This document shows positions 40,926-50,322 of a stretch of DNA of 64,000 nucleotides, piece after piece. The stretch lies in NCBI RefSeq assembly GCF_003987275.1, contig NZ_PIQF01000004.1, forward strand, positions 186,001 to 250,000, read 5' to 3'. Position 1 is the first letter of the stretch. Every line of letters begins with the position of its first letter. The notes beneath the pieces were generated by a model, which did no database searches, was not told where the DNA came from, and saw only the letters and a list, made by a program, of their open reading frames with translations. Position numbers and translations under genes: made by a program. Origin of the DNA: Idiomarina seosinensis. Its GTDB lineage: Bacteria > Pseudomonadota > Gammaproteobacteria > Enterobacterales > Alteromonadaceae.

Positions 40926-41791
40926 TTTGCCTTGCGTGCCATAACCTGACCCATCCGGGTAACTGACTCGGGACCAAGCTGAACATCAAACTGCACTGCG
41001 TCTTCAGCGAATGCCAGCACGACGGTAGAACCTAATTTAAAGTGACCCATTTCCTCGCCCTTGCTCAGCCTTATTGCATTGGCACCGGATGTTGGATAGT
41101 CCCAGCTGTGCACCCGATCGCCGGTTGGAGGGGTGACTGTGCCCGACCACACGGTACCGATACTGGCGACAATGGTGGCGCCAACTAAAACCATGGCCAT
41201 GGGTCCATGATCGGTCTCAAACAAAGCCACAACGCGTTCATTGCGAGCGAATAAATTGGGAACATTTCTTGCTGTTAACGGGTTTACAGAAAATAGATCG
41301 CCTGGAACATAGATCATTTTTGTTAAGGTACCGTCACAGGGCATATGAATTCGGTGGTAGTCTTTAGGGGCTAGATAAATAGTCGCAAAATCACCTTCCA
41401 TAAACGGCTTTGCGTCCTGTTTATCACCGCCGAGCAGCTCGGTTAACGAGTAATCGTGTCCTTTCGCCTGGAAAATCTGTTCGCCGTTAATCTTTCCAAG
41501 TTGACTGACAGCACCGTCAACCGGATGGGCCAATTCGTCCTGCTCTGTAAGCAGCGGTCTCATCTCTGGTTTAAGATAGCGGGTGAAAAAATCGTTAAAG
41601 GTTTGATAATCAGCAGGTTGCTCGTGAATAGCTTCACTCATATCCACTTTATAGTTTTTAATAAACCATTTAATAAATAATTGAGTAAAAATACCGGCCT
41701 GAGCAGCCGCAAAGTAACCCACCAAACGCGACAACAAGTGTTTTGGAGTCACGTACTGCAGAGTAATTTTAATTCGATCGGTTGTTGACAC
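40922..41791 (-). CDS. psd: Phosphatidylserine decarboxylase
   Basis: 289 residues; makes phosphatidylethanolamine at the inner membrane. The proenzyme self-cleaves at GHFKLGSTVVLAF, where the serine of LGST becomes the pyruvoyl group; HPVDGAVSQLG and YHRIHMPCDG carry the conserved aspartate and histidines. It lies five bases after rsgA, as in E. coli, and is followed by the GDPD gene with a four-base overlap. Confidence 0.96.
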   Translation of the reverse strand: MSTTDRIKITLQYVTPKHLLSRLVGYFAAAQAGIFTQLFIKWFIKNYKVDMSEAIHEQPADYQTFNDFFTRYLKPEMRPLLTEQDELAHPVDGAVSQLGKINGEQIFQAKGHDYSLTELLGGDKQDAKPFMEGDFATIYLAPKDYHRIHMPCDGTLTKMIYVPGDLFSVNPLTARNVPNLFARNERVVALFETDHGPMAMVLVGATIVASIGTVWSGTVTPPTGDRVHSWDYPTSGANAIRLSKGEEMGHFKLGSTVVLAFAEDAVQFDVQLGPESVTRMGQVMARKAK

Positions 41792-41796
41792 CTTAA

Positions 41797-42849
41797 TTAA
41801 CCTCTTACTAATGCCCGAGGGGGCTTTTTGGTATTCATTGATTCGATAATACGGTGATAGTTCTGTAATCGCCAGTCGGCGACCTCCCCTTTTTCGACCG
41901 CTTCTTGCAACGCACAGCCTGGGTCGTTTTTATGTTTACAGTCGCGAAATTTACAGCCGCCCAGGAAAGGACGAAAATCTTTATAACACCATGCGACTCT
42001 CTCCGGCTCAAGGTGCCATAACGAAAACTCTCTAATGCCCGGAGAGTCGATCAGGGCTCCTTCTTCTTCTAACAGGTACCAGGTCGCGACCGTAGTGGTA
42101 TGCTGCCCCAGTCCGGAGTTTTCAGATACTTCCTTAGTGTGAGTATTCACCTGCGGCAAAATTTGGTTAACGAGTGAGGACTTACCAACGCCAGACTGAC
42201 CGACCACAATTGAAGTATGCTGGGGAAGCTGCCGCATTAATGGGGTTAAATCTTGCTGAGTCGTGCTGCTGACTTTTAAGGTTGTGTAGCCAATCCTCTG
42301 ATAGTGTTCAAAGGACGATGTAATCTGTCGCTGTTGCTGCTCATCCAGATCGCCGAGTAAGTCGGTTTTATTGAGCACGATAATGGGTTCAATGCCAATA
42401 TCTTCGCAAGCAACAATATAGCGGTCGATTATTTGAGTACTGTAGGCGGGTAGCACACTGGACACGACCAGAATCTGATCAATATTTGCCGCAACCGGCT
42501 TTAATCCGTCGTAAAAATCTGGTCGCGAAAGTAGGGTTTCGCGTTCGTGTACGGCCTCTACAACGCCCTGCATACCGTCCATTGATGCCGTAGCGCGGCG
42601 CCACTGGACACGGTCGCCACAAACCAAACTGTTAATATTACGCCTTATATGGCAGCGAAAAGTCTCGGCGTTGTCGCTCATCACGTCAGCGTGCTGGCCA
42701 TAACGACTAATAACACGGCCTTGCTCGGCTGGACCGAGTTGGTCGCTTTGGAAATCAACATCGACTTGCTCAAGCCGTTTACGCTGATTGCTTTTAACGC
42801 GCCGCTGCTGACCTTTATTGAGCCGTTTTTTATTCACCAAGCCATTCAA
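41797..42849 (-). CDS. rsgA: Ribosome small-subunit GTPase RsgA
   Basis: 350 residues; a circularly permuted GTPase that assists late 30S maturation. Order of motifs is G4 (VLNKTDLLG), then G1 (VVGQSGVGKSSLVNQ), then G3 (IDSPGIREFS), followed by the zinc site CKFRDCKHKNDPGCALQEA. The N-terminus carries an OB-fold and a basic tail (KRLNKGQQRRVKSNQRKRL). Divergent from orn; a TATAAT on the minus strand at 42893-42888 could be its -10. Confidence 0.97.
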   Translation of the reverse strand: MNGLVNKKRLNKGQQRRVKSNQRKRLEQVDVDFQSDQLGPAEQGRVISRYGQHADVMSDNAETFRCHIRRNINSLVCGDRVQWRRATASMDGMQGVVEAVHERETLLSRPDFYDGLKPVAANIDQILVVSSVLPAYSTQIIDRYIVACEDIGIEPIIVLNKTDLLGDLDEQQQRQITSSFEHYQRIGYTTLKVSSTTQQDLTPLMRQLPQHTSIVVGQSGVGKSSLVNQILPQVNTHTKEVSENSGLGQHTTTVATWYLLEEEGALIDSPGIREFSLWHLEPERVAWCYKDFRPFLGGCKFRDCKHKNDPGCALQEAVEKGEVADWRLQNYHRIIESMNTKKPPRALVRG

Positions 42850-42912
42850 CCTGTTGCTGTTTAAAAATTAACGCTATCATACCTGAAATTATAGCGGTTT
42901 TAGAGTGTGATT

Positions 42913-43467
42913 ATGAGTGATAACGAGAAAAGTCAGCGGCTGGTATGGATAGACCTTGAGATGACTGGGTTAGAGCCGGAACAGCACCATATTATTGAGA
43001 TAGCAACGATAGTGACTGATGCCGAATTAAATACGATTGCAGAAGGTCCTGTCATCGCCATCAATCAGCCTCAACACTTGTTGGATCGGATGGACGACTG
43101 GAATGTGAAAACACACACTGGCTCGGGACTTGTCGAACGCATTAAGCAGAGCAACCACGACGAAGGCCAGGCGGCCAGAGAGACGCTGGAATTTTTAAAA
43201 CAATACGTGGAGCCTGGAAGCAGCCCAATGTGCGGTAATAGTATTTGTCAGGATCGGCGCTTTTTAGCCAAACATATGCCAGAACTGGAAGCTTTTTTCC
43301 ATTACCGAAACCTTGATGTTAGTACCTTGAAAGAACTTGCTAAACGCTGGAATCCGACGGTCTTAAACAGTTTTAAAAAGCAAGGTGCACATGAAGCATT
43401 GGCAGATATCCGTGAGTCGATTGGTGAACTAGCCCATTATCGGGAAAACTTTTTAAGGCTGCCCTAA
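42913..43467 (+). CDS. orn: Oligoribonuclease
   Basis: 184 residues; 3'-5' exoribonuclease that clears short RNAs, including pGpG from c-di-GMP breakdown, which suits the EAL phosphodiesterases of this window. DEDDh signature: [40 protein letters not shown] and [10 protein letters not shown]. The track's GTG at 42907 adds two residues; the ATG at 42913 gives the standard start. No strong ribosome binding site is visible for either. Confidence 0.96.
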   Translation: MSDNEKSQRLVWIDLEMTGLEPEQHHIIEIATIVTDAELNTIAEGPVIAINQPQHLLDRMDDWNVKTHTGSGLVERIKQSNHDEGQAARETLEFLKQYVEPGSSPMCGNSICQDRRFLAKHMPELEAFFHYRNLDVSTLKELAKRWNPTVLNSFKKQGAHEALADIRESIGELAHYRENFLRLP

Positions 43468-43509
43468 GTACTTTATGTGAGTGGAAACTGATAAAGAGAG
43501 AGACAAACT

Positions 43510-45051
43510 ATGGCAACGGAAAGCGAGCAACGCCGTTTAGGAGATCCAATTGTGCTAGTACTGACAATGGGATTTATAATTGCTTTTGTTGCCCTGTCTC
43601 TTTGGGATATTGAGTATACAGCGGCAGCGATTAGTTCGGGGTTTGGCTGGACAGCTAAGTATTTTGGTTCTTTTTTTCAGGCGCTGCTGCTGCTGACTTT
43701 CTTTATTGCGCTGTTTACCGGGTTTAGCCGCTATGGAACGGCAAGAATTGGTGGCACCTCGAAGCCTGAAATAAGTACGTTCCGCTGGTTATCGATGATC
43801 CTATGTACATTGCTGGCTGGTGGTGGTGTTTTTTTTGCAGCCGGTGAACCGATTTATCACTATCTTGTTACGCCACCAGCCTATGATACCGAAGCGGCGA
43901 CGCCGGCAGCTATCGCTCCTGGCTTGGCTCAATCGTTCATGCACTGGGGTTTTTTAGCATGGGCGGTGCTAGGCTCATTGTCCGCAATCGTGTTGTCGTA
44001 CTCTCATTATGTAAAAGGCAAACCATTGCAACCGAGGACATTGCTGTACCCGGTGTTTGGCGAACGAATATTAAAAGGCTGGGTTGGCAGCGTAATCGAT
44101 GCTTGCTGTGTCATTGCGGTGGTCGCTGGTACCGTCGGGCCTATAGGATTTCTCGCTACTCAGGTAAGCTTTGGCTTGAGCGAACTGTTTGGAGCAAAAG
44201 ACGGTTTTGCATTGCAGCTGACTATTTTAGCGATGTTAGCTGCTATTTATATGACCTCCGCATTAACGGGTATTCATAAAGGGATTCAGTTTTTAAGCCG
44301 GATGAACGTGTTTTTGGCGTTGGCCATAGCGGCGGTTATTATTTTGTTCGGGCCTACTTTGTTCTTAGCCAATAGTTACTTGCAGGGGATGGGGAACTAC
44401 CTTGGTTCGTTCTTTGAGATGGCGACCACAACTAATGTAACGGCTCCGGATTGGTGGATGCAATGGTGGACCGTATTTTTCTTTGCCTGGTTTATTGGTT
44501 ATACCCCGTTAATGGCCGTATTTGTGGCCAGAATTTCAAAAGGTCGAACTATCCGGCAAATGATAACCGCGGTCGCTATCGTAGCGCCCGTTGTGACGAC
44601 TCTTTGGTTCACGCTACTCGGCGGCTCGGGCATCTATTTTCAGGCCGAAGGAAGCTTCGACTTAACTGAAGCGTTAAAGAATTTTGAGTTTGATATAGCC
44701 ACATTAACAGTGGCTCAGGCTTTGCCGGGCGGTAAGATTATGGCCGCGGCGATACTGTTGCTAACCACTGTGTTTGTGGCGACAACCGGTGACTCCATGA
44801 GTTACTCAATCGCGATGGTTGGTGCCGGTCACGATGAACCGAACCCCTGGGTGCGAGTTTTTTGGGGTGGAGCAATGGCGACGATGGCAGGTGTGTTGTT
44901 ATATATGGGGTCGGGCCAAATAGGCGTACTCCAGCAGTTTATTGTAATCACCGCACTGCCGGTGTCGCTTATTATTCTGCCAACCCTTTGGACAGGACCG
45001 CAAACCGCGAAAGCGATGTGGCACGATGAACAACGAACAGCAACTGACTAA
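43510..45051 (+). CDS. BCCT family transporter (betaine/choline/carnitine type)
   Basis: 513 residues with about twelve membrane helices. The BCCT features include AAGGGVFFAAGEPIYHYL, FMHWGFLAWAVLGSLSAIVLSY, and WTVFFFAWFIGYTPLMAVFVARISKGRTIRQM. These transporters take up quaternary ammonium compounds such as glycine betaine for osmoprotection, which fits a marine host. The C-terminal cytoplasmic tail is short, unlike BetP or BetT, so osmotic sensing by the tail is unlikely. The substrate is not determined. Confidence 0.88.
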   Translation: MATESEQRRLGDPIVLVLTMGFIIAFVALSLWDIEYTAAAISSGFGWTAKYFGSFFQALLLLTFFIALFTGFSRYGTARIGGTSKPEISTFRWLSMILCTLLAGGGVFFAAGEPIYHYLVTPPAYDTEAATPAAIAPGLAQSFMHWGFLAWAVLGSLSAIVLSYSHYVKGKPLQPRTLLYPVFGERILKGWVGSVIDACCVIAVVAGTVGPIGFLATQVSFGLSELFGAKDGFALQLTILAMLAAIYMTSALTGIHKGIQFLSRMNVFLALAIAAVIILFGPTLFLANSYLQGMGNYLGSFFEMATTTNVTAPDWWMQWWTVFFFAWFIGYTPLMAVFVARISKGRTIRQMITAVAIVAPVVTTLWFTLLGGSGIYFQAEGSFDLTEALKNFEFDIATLTVAQALPGGKIMAAAILLLTTVFVATTGDSMSYSIAMVGAGHDEPNPWVRVFWGGAMATMAGVLLYMGSGQIGVLQQFIVITALPVSLIILPTLWTGPQTAKAMWHDEQRTATD

Positions 45052-45087
45052 ATGTTCAGCAGCCACCGCAAAATTGCCGAAAAACTA

Positions 45088-45115
45088 TTGACGTATCCGG
45101 TGTAATGGGTAGAAT
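45088..45115 (+). promoter_or_regulatory. Promoter of the tRNA-Gly genes
   Basis: TTGACG (five of six) at 45088, then 16 bases, then TAGAAT (five of six) at 45110. The GC-rich ACACGCCGC after the -10 is typical of stable RNA promoters under stringent control. The first tRNA starts 18 bases downstream of the -10. Confidence 0.75.
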
Positions 45116-45133
45116 ACACGCCGCACTGACGAA

Positions 45134-45208
45134 GCGGGAATAGCTCAGTGGTAGAGCACAACCTTGCCAAGGTTGGGGTCGCGAGTTCGAATCTCGTTTC
45201 CCGCTCCA
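45134..45208 (+). tRNA. tRNA-Gly(GCC), copy 1
   Basis: 75 bases with CCA encoded. Acceptor GCGGGAA pairs with TTCCCGC, the anticodon loop TTGCCAA gives GCC (45166-45168), and the T loop has GTTCGAATC. The D loop is one base shorter than in E. coli glyV. Identical to copy 2. Confidence 0.97.
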
Positions 45209-45243
45209 GCGTCAGCGTCCTCATAGTAATATCTTCATTGAAT

Positions 45244-45318
45244 GCGGGAATAGCTCAGTGGTAGAGCACAACCTTGCCAAGGTTGGGGTCGCGAGTTCGA
45301 ATCTCGTTTCCCGCTCCA
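45244..45318 (+). tRNA. tRNA-Gly(GCC), copy 2
   Basis: 75 bases, identical to copy 1 and 35 bases downstream in the same transcript; anticodon GCC at 45276-45278, CCA encoded. The HDAC-family gene ends ten bases later on the other strand, and no terminator hairpin is visible. Confidence 0.97.
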
Positions 45319-45327
45319 AAGTTTTCG

Positions 45328-46260
45328 TTATACTCCGTCGTTACCGAGCATAGCTTTTAAATGAGCGACTACGCTGCGGCCTAAGGCACTCAAGTCATAA
45401 CCACCTTCAAGTGTCGACACGATACGCCCATGGCAATGCTTATCAGCAAGTCGTTTTACGTGTTCAGTTACCCAAAAATAATCATCTTCTTTTAACAGAA
45501 ACTGTGACATCTCGTCTTCGATGTGGCCATCAAAGCCGGCTGAAATTAAAATAAGTTGTGGCTTAAACTGATCAATTTTAGGAAACCAGTTGTTATAAAC
45601 AGCTTCACGCCACTCCAGACTTTTGCAGCCCGGTGGTAGCCCAATACTGAGTATGTGCTCATTGTTATGATTCTCGTCAACAAACGGGTAAAGCTGCTTC
45701 TGGAAAGAAGAGCAAAACAATACCCGCGGGTCGTCCTCGAAAATATCTTCGGTGCCATTACCATGGTGAACGTCAAAGTCGATAATAGCGATTCGTTTTA
45801 ACCCGTATTGATGCATGGCATAATGCGCTGCTATTGCAATATTATTAAAAATACAGAAGCCCATAGCTTGGTTCCGGGTAGCATGATGTCCAGGTGGTCT
45901 AACTGCACAGAATGCCTGGTGATTTAGGTTCTGCATAACGTGGTCAACGGCGTTGAGGTTAGCACCTGCTGCCATTAGCGCTGCAGCAAGCGTCTGAGAA
46001 GTCATAGGAGTGTCCGGGTCAAGCCAGATATAGCCGTCGTCCGGGGCTTTATCGAATAGTTCATCGACATAGGCATGGTCATGCGCGCGATAGATGTCTT
46101 CCAGCGAGGCTGCGGTTGCCTGCTCTCGGACTAATACAAAGTCCAGCCCCGAACGTATTATTTGATCGTTGATCGCATCGATCCGGGCCGGACTCTCAGG
46201 GTGGTTTGGCTCAGGGTTGTGTAGCGAGCAGTCATTATGAGTGAACAGCGTAATAGACAT
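45328..46260 (-). CDS. Histone-deacetylase-like amidohydrolase (class II/AcuC-like)
   Basis: 310 residues, zinc-dependent arginase/deacetylase fold. Metal and catalytic motifs are intact: [20 protein letters not shown] (double histidine), [16 protein letters not shown] (Asp and His zinc ligands) and [10 protein letters not shown] (second Asp). Bacterial members deacetylate proteins, acetoin-related enzymes, polyamines or small molecules; the substrate here is unknown. It starts 27 bases after the acetyl-CoA hydrolase/GNAT fusion on the same strand, so the two probably form an operon. The tRNA-Gly genes converge on its 3' end. Confidence 0.9.
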   Translation of the reverse strand: MSITLFTHNDCSLHNPEPNHPESPARIDAINDQIIRSGLDFVLVREQATAASLEDIYRAHDHAYVDELFDKAPDDGYIWLDPDTPMTSQTLAAALMAAGANLNAVDHVMQNLNHQAFCAVRPPGHHATRNQAMGFCIFNNIAIAAHYAMHQYGLKRIAIIDFDVHHGNGTEDIFEDDPRVLFCSSFQKQLYPFVDENHNNEHILSIGLPPGCKSLEWREAVYNNWFPKIDQFKPQLILISAGFDGHIEDEMSQFLLKEDDYFWVTEHVKRLADKHCHGRIVSTLEGGYDLSALGRSVVAHLKAMLGNDGV

Positions 46261-46287
46261 CGTTTTTCCTGTGCGAGCAGTTAATAA

Positions 46288-48138
46288 TTAGTCGTTAGAT
46301 TCTGCTTTTTGGGTTAATGATAGCTTCAGCAAAACTTCACCCGGTTCGTCAGCGGGGATTCGCTTAAAGCCTGCTTTTTCAAAGACATTCAACATTGGCG
46401 TATTGTTGGCTAATACGACAGCCTGCATGCTGTCTAAACCGCGAGACATAGCAATACGTGCCATCTCCTGGAGCAGCATGCTCGCCATCCCTTGCCCTTG
46501 ATAATGTTCTCGTGTGACAAACGCAACTTCGCAACTGTTTTGTTGCTCAATTAAGTAGTAGCGGCCTACAGCCATAATTTTTGCTGCTGAACCCTTTTGG
46601 CGGACAATACACAACGCCAAATCTTTGGACTGATCGATGCTGACCAAGGTGCAGGACTTTTCCCGGCTCATATGAGTGGGGACAGCGTTATATCGGAGCT
46701 GTAAGGTGTCTTTGGTATGCGAGTAAAAAAACTCCTGCAAACGACGCTCGTCCGAGGGGTATAAAGGCCTTAAGTCAAACTCTTCGCCTTTAAAGTTAAT
46801 CTTTTTAAAGCCAATAGAGCCCAGCTCCGGCACATCGGAAGGTGTTTGTTGTTGATAATGCGGTACCCAATAATGTTTGCGTACTTGTTGTAGTAGGTGC
46901 TGCCGAAATTTTGGATGAGCTACGCGAATCAGCTCCAGAGCCCGTTCCCGAATACTCTTGCCGCGCAAAGAAGCAACACCAAATTCTGTCACTACGTAAT
47001 GAACGTGTCCGCGTGAAGTAACGACGCCAGCTCCTTCTCTAATATGCGCAACAATCCTCGATACTTTGCCATCCGCAGTGGTCGACGGTAGTGCAATAAC
47101 CGGTTTTCCGCCTTTGCTCAACGAAGCTCCCCGGCTAAAGTCAACTTGACCGCCAATGCCACTGTAAAACTGATGGCCGATAGAATCAGAGACAACTTGC
47201 CCGGTTAAATCGACTTCGATAGCACTATTGATAGCGACTAAATTATCATTACGCGCGATATTGGTGGGTGAATTAACATATTCACTCGGATAAAAGCCGA
47301 CATGCGGGTTTTTATCCACAAAGTCGTAGAGCTTTTGGGTACCCATGCAGAAGCTGGTAACAATTTTGTTCGGATGGAACGTTTTCTTCCGGTTGTTAAT
47401 CACTCCGTTAAGCATTAACTCCATGATGTCATCGGTGATAAGCTCGCTGTGCACGCCAAGATCTTTGTGGTTGGCTAAATATCTTAGTGCAGCGGCGCAA
47501 ACACGACCGACCCCAATTTGAAGGGTACAGCCATCATGCACTAACAACGCAATGTACTGTCCAATACGTTCGATAATTTTATTGTCTTCGGTGGACGGCG
47601 GTTCAAGAACTGGTAGCGCTTCAGAGTGTTCCCAAAAATGGTTAATTTGGTTTTTATGCAAGAAAGATTGGCCATAGGTTACCGGCATTTGAGGATTAAT
47701 CTGAGCGATAACGGTATTAGCCGATTTGGCAGCGGCGGAGACAACGTCGACTGCAACTCCCATTGAGTGGTAGCCGTATTTATCCGCAGGGCTCACCATA
47801 ATGAGTGCCGCATCCAGCGGTAAAATTCCATTTTCGAACAAATTGGGAATATCAGAAATAAAGCATGGTGTGTAATCCGCACGTCCTTCATTAACCGCGG
47901 TACGGACTGTCTCTCCACCAATAAAAAAGGTATTTACTTTAAATAACTGCTGGTGCTCCGGCCGCGCCCATTTGTTGTCAGATAACGTCATTAATTGCAC
48001 CACTTCAATATCGTGCAAGTTTTTTGAGTGCTCAATCAGATCGTTGATCAAAGCCGTTGGCACTGCGGCGTGAGAGCCAATAAAAATGCGCTGCCCTGAC
48101 TTTAAAATTTTTGACCAATCAAGTTTACTAGTTGCCAT
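46288..48138 (-). CDS. Acetyl-CoA hydrolase/CoA-transferase fused to GNAT acetyltransferase
   Basis: 616 residues. The first ~430 form a class I CoA-transferase/acetyl-CoA hydrolase (Cat1/Ach1-like) with GRVCAAALRYLANHKDLGVHSEL, HQFYSGIGGQVDFSRGA and VTEFGVASLRGKSIRERALELI. The last ~150 are a GNAT domain with the acetyl-CoA loop HYQGQGMASMLLQEMARIA and NTPMLNVFEKAGF. The pair could move acetyl groups between acetyl-CoA, acetate and a lysine target, but neither activity is shown. It is upstream of the HDAC-like gene, which points to a shared acetylation role by inference. Divergent from the TPR-GGDEF gene. Confidence 0.87.
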   Translation of the reverse strand: MATSKLDWSKILKSGQRIFIGSHAAVPTALINDLIEHSKNLHDIEVVQLMTLSDNKWARPEHQQLFKVNTFFIGGETVRTAVNEGRADYTPCFISDIPNLFENGILPLDAALIMVSPADKYGYHSMGVAVDVVSAAAKSANTVIAQINPQMPVTYGQSFLHKNQINHFWEHSEALPVLEPPSTEDNKIIERIGQYIALLVHDGCTLQIGVGRVCAAALRYLANHKDLGVHSELITDDIMELMLNGVINNRKKTFHPNKIVTSFCMGTQKLYDFVDKNPHVGFYPSEYVNSPTNIARNDNLVAINSAIEVDLTGQVVSDSIGHQFYSGIGGQVDFSRGASLSKGGKPVIALPSTTADGKVSRIVAHIREGAGVVTSRGHVHYVVTEFGVASLRGKSIRERALELIRVAHPKFRQHLLQQVRKHYWVPHYQQQTPSDVPELGSIGFKKINFKGEEFDLRPLYPSDERRLQEFFYSHTKDTLQLRYNAVPTHMSREKSCTLVSIDQSKDLALCIVRQKGSAAKIMAVGRYYLIEQQNSCEVAFVTREHYQGQGMASMLLQEMARIAMSRGLDSMQAVVLANNTPMLNVFEKAGFKRIPADEPGEVLLKLSLTQKAESND

Positions 48139-48249
48139 GTCAGCCTCAGAATATTCCTTTCTCAGTACTTGGTATCGGTGTTAAAAATAAGTTATTATTT
48201 GTCGACTCTTTAACCAATAGCGAAAAGCAGCCCAAAACAAGTAAAGCGA

Positions 48250-50322
48250 ATGAATATAATAACAAAAAGCTTGCTACCTAACCCCCGAACAGGCTGCTCA
48301 TACCGTGTGCTGCTTTTCATGGTTATACTCCTGTTGCCGGCCATTGGCTATGCGCAAAAAGTCGTAGACCCTGAATTAAAATCACCTGCGCTGGAACAAC
48401 GGCTCGATGACTATTTAAAGTTACCGAGTGACGCAGATGTTGAAAGCAAACAGTTCCTCGCTGAAATCATTGATGATGTTAGCGAGAAAACCCCCATAAT
48501 GACGCGTGTGCGAGCGATGTCGTACTGGGCAGGCGAATTAAGCTATGAAGAGGACTTTGAGGCAGCCTATCAAGTTTTAAATGACCTTAGCGAGCCGGTT
48601 GAAAACTCAGGAGCGATTGATCCCCAGGCGGAGCTATTAGCGACGCGAGTTGATTTGCTGACCCGGCAAGGAAAGCGCGGGGAAGCGTTCCTGCTGGTGC
48701 CTAAATTGGAGCGTCTATTAGAACAGACGAGCAGTCCTAGAATCCGCTATTATGCACATAATCTGCTGGCATCGGTGTACACCCAATGGGAACGCTATGA
48801 TACGGCACTATCTAATTTACTCAGTGCACAGCAAGCGCTTGGCGAGATGGAATCAACTCTCAATACAGGGCGCAGACTTTATTTACTCAGTCAGATCGCA
48901 GATATTCAGACACGCCTGGAGCAGTGGAAGAGTGCGATAAATACCGTAGAAGAGAACGTGTCTACCGCTGTAGCGGAGGGCTTTGACGGCATTGCCTATA
49001 ATTTATGGTTTACGAAATATTACGCGCAGACTTCCAGTAAAAAATATGAGCAAAGCCTGGAGTCGCTTGCGAAAGCTTTTGCGATAGCAGAAAAACACGA
49101 CTTTATGGCTGATCAAGTCATCATCCTTAATAATTTTGGTGACGCTTATATGAAGTTAGGGCAATACGAAAAGGGAATTGCCCATTTACAAGAAGCGAAG
49201 GCTTTAGCGAAACAGACTGACTACCAAGAGATGGCGGCAACTATCGACTTTAATCTCGGCTATATTGCCGTTAAGCAAGGCGATAGTCTTGGTATTAAAC
49301 AGATGGAGCAGATGCTAAAAAAGTTTCGTGAAACTCTGCCAGACAGCGAGTTAGAAGTAGTTTTAGGAGAAATGGCCGATGCTTACGGGTTAGTGGGCAA
49401 CTATCAGGCCCAGGCAAAACTTTTAAAAGAGCGAATCGACTTAAAACAAGAGCTGTTGCAACAATCCCAATCGGAAAATTTAGCGACCCTACAAGCGGTC
49501 TATAAGTCTCGCGACAAAGCACAGCAAATTGATTTGCTGGAACAGCAAAATGAATTAAAAGAGCAGCAGATTCAAAACAATAAACAGAAACAGTTAATTT
49601 GGTTGCTATTAGCGATTGTTGGACTAGTCAGTATTGCGCTTGTAGTTATGCTTTATTTAAAGTCAAAGCGAGCTAATCAGCTACTGAATAAAGCTAATGA
49701 GCAATTAGCCGACCAATCGCAGCGGGATCCTTTAACCGGTCTTTGGAATCGACGCGCATTACAAGAAGCAATGCAAAGCCGCTCGCAGTTGCAGCAGACC
49801 AGTACCGATGGCCTTATCCTGCTGGATATTGACTACTTTAAAAAAATAAACGATGTCTATGGACATGCAATAGGCGACACGGTGTTAAAAGAAATCGCCC
49901 GTCGTTTACAGAATGTTTGTCGTGGCTCAGATCGGTTAATTCGCTGGGGTGGGGAAGAGTTTTTGTTTTATGTGAAAGATATTGATCTTGAACAGTTACA
50001 ACAGCTTGCCGCAAGAGTTTTACATGCCGTTGGAACCGACCCAATAAAAGTGGATAAACACATGATCCAGATGACCGCCACGGTCGGCTTTATACAGTTA
50101 CCTTTTGCTGGTGTTAGCGAAGAATTTGTAGATTGGGAAAGAACCTTACAGATTGCTGATATGGCACTTTATTCCGGAAAAGCCCACGGCCGTAATAGGG
50201 CATGTGGTGTCGCTGGTTTAAACGTTGATTACGAGACTGCTAAACACGCACTGGAAAATGATTTCTCAGAAGCGATTGAACAAGGTTGGGTCAGTATCGT
50301 AACTATCCCCGGTCCGAAATGA
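48250..50322 (+). CDS. TPR-GGDEF diguanylate cyclase
   Basis: 690 residues. Signal peptide (VILLLPAIGYAQ, ~35), periplasmic TPR repeats to ~410 (LNNFGDAYMKLGQYEKGIAHLQEAKALA), a coiled-coil helix (QQIDLLEQQNELKEQQIQ), one membrane helix (LIWLLLAIVGLVSIALVVMLYL, ~448-470) and a cytoplasmic GGDEF domain (~485-665). The active site is intact as IRWGGEEF (~566), with an inhibitory RxxD (RGSD) five residues before it, so it should make c-di-GMP and be product inhibited. The signal is probably sensed by the periplasmic TPRs. Its stop overlaps the start of the Nramp-like gene (ATGA). Confidence 0.92.
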   Translation: MNIITKSLLPNPRTGCSYRVLLFMVILLLPAIGYAQKVVDPELKSPALEQRLDDYLKLPSDADVESKQFLAEIIDDVSEKTPIMTRVRAMSYWAGELSYEEDFEAAYQVLNDLSEPVENSGAIDPQAELLATRVDLLTRQGKRGEAFLLVPKLERLLEQTSSPRIRYYAHNLLASVYTQWERYDTALSNLLSAQQALGEMESTLNTGRRLYLLSQIADIQTRLEQWKSAINTVEENVSTAVAEGFDGIAYNLWFTKYYAQTSSKKYEQSLESLAKAFAIAEKHDFMADQVIILNNFGDAYMKLGQYEKGIAHLQEAKALAKQTDYQEMAATIDFNLGYIAVKQGDSLGIKQMEQMLKKFRETLPDSELEVVLGEMADAYGLVGNYQAQAKLLKERIDLKQELLQQSQSENLATLQAVYKSRDKAQQIDLLEQQNELKEQQIQNNKQKQLIWLLLAIVGLVSIALVVMLYLKSKRANQLLNKANEQLADQSQRDPLTGLWNRRALQEAMQSRSQLQQTSTDGLILLDIDYFKKINDVYGHAIGDTVLKEIARRLQNVCRGSDRLIRWGGEEFLFYVKDIDLEQLQQLAARVLHAVGTDPIKVDKHMIQMTATVGFIQLPFAGVSEEFVDWERTLQIADMALYSGKAHGRNRACGVAGLNVDYETAKHALENDFSEAIEQGWVSIVTIPGPK

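Noticed and set aside
42649-42864. 71-residue plus-strand ORF in rsgA
   Set aside because: Antisense shadow of the rsgA N-terminus with no ribosome binding site.
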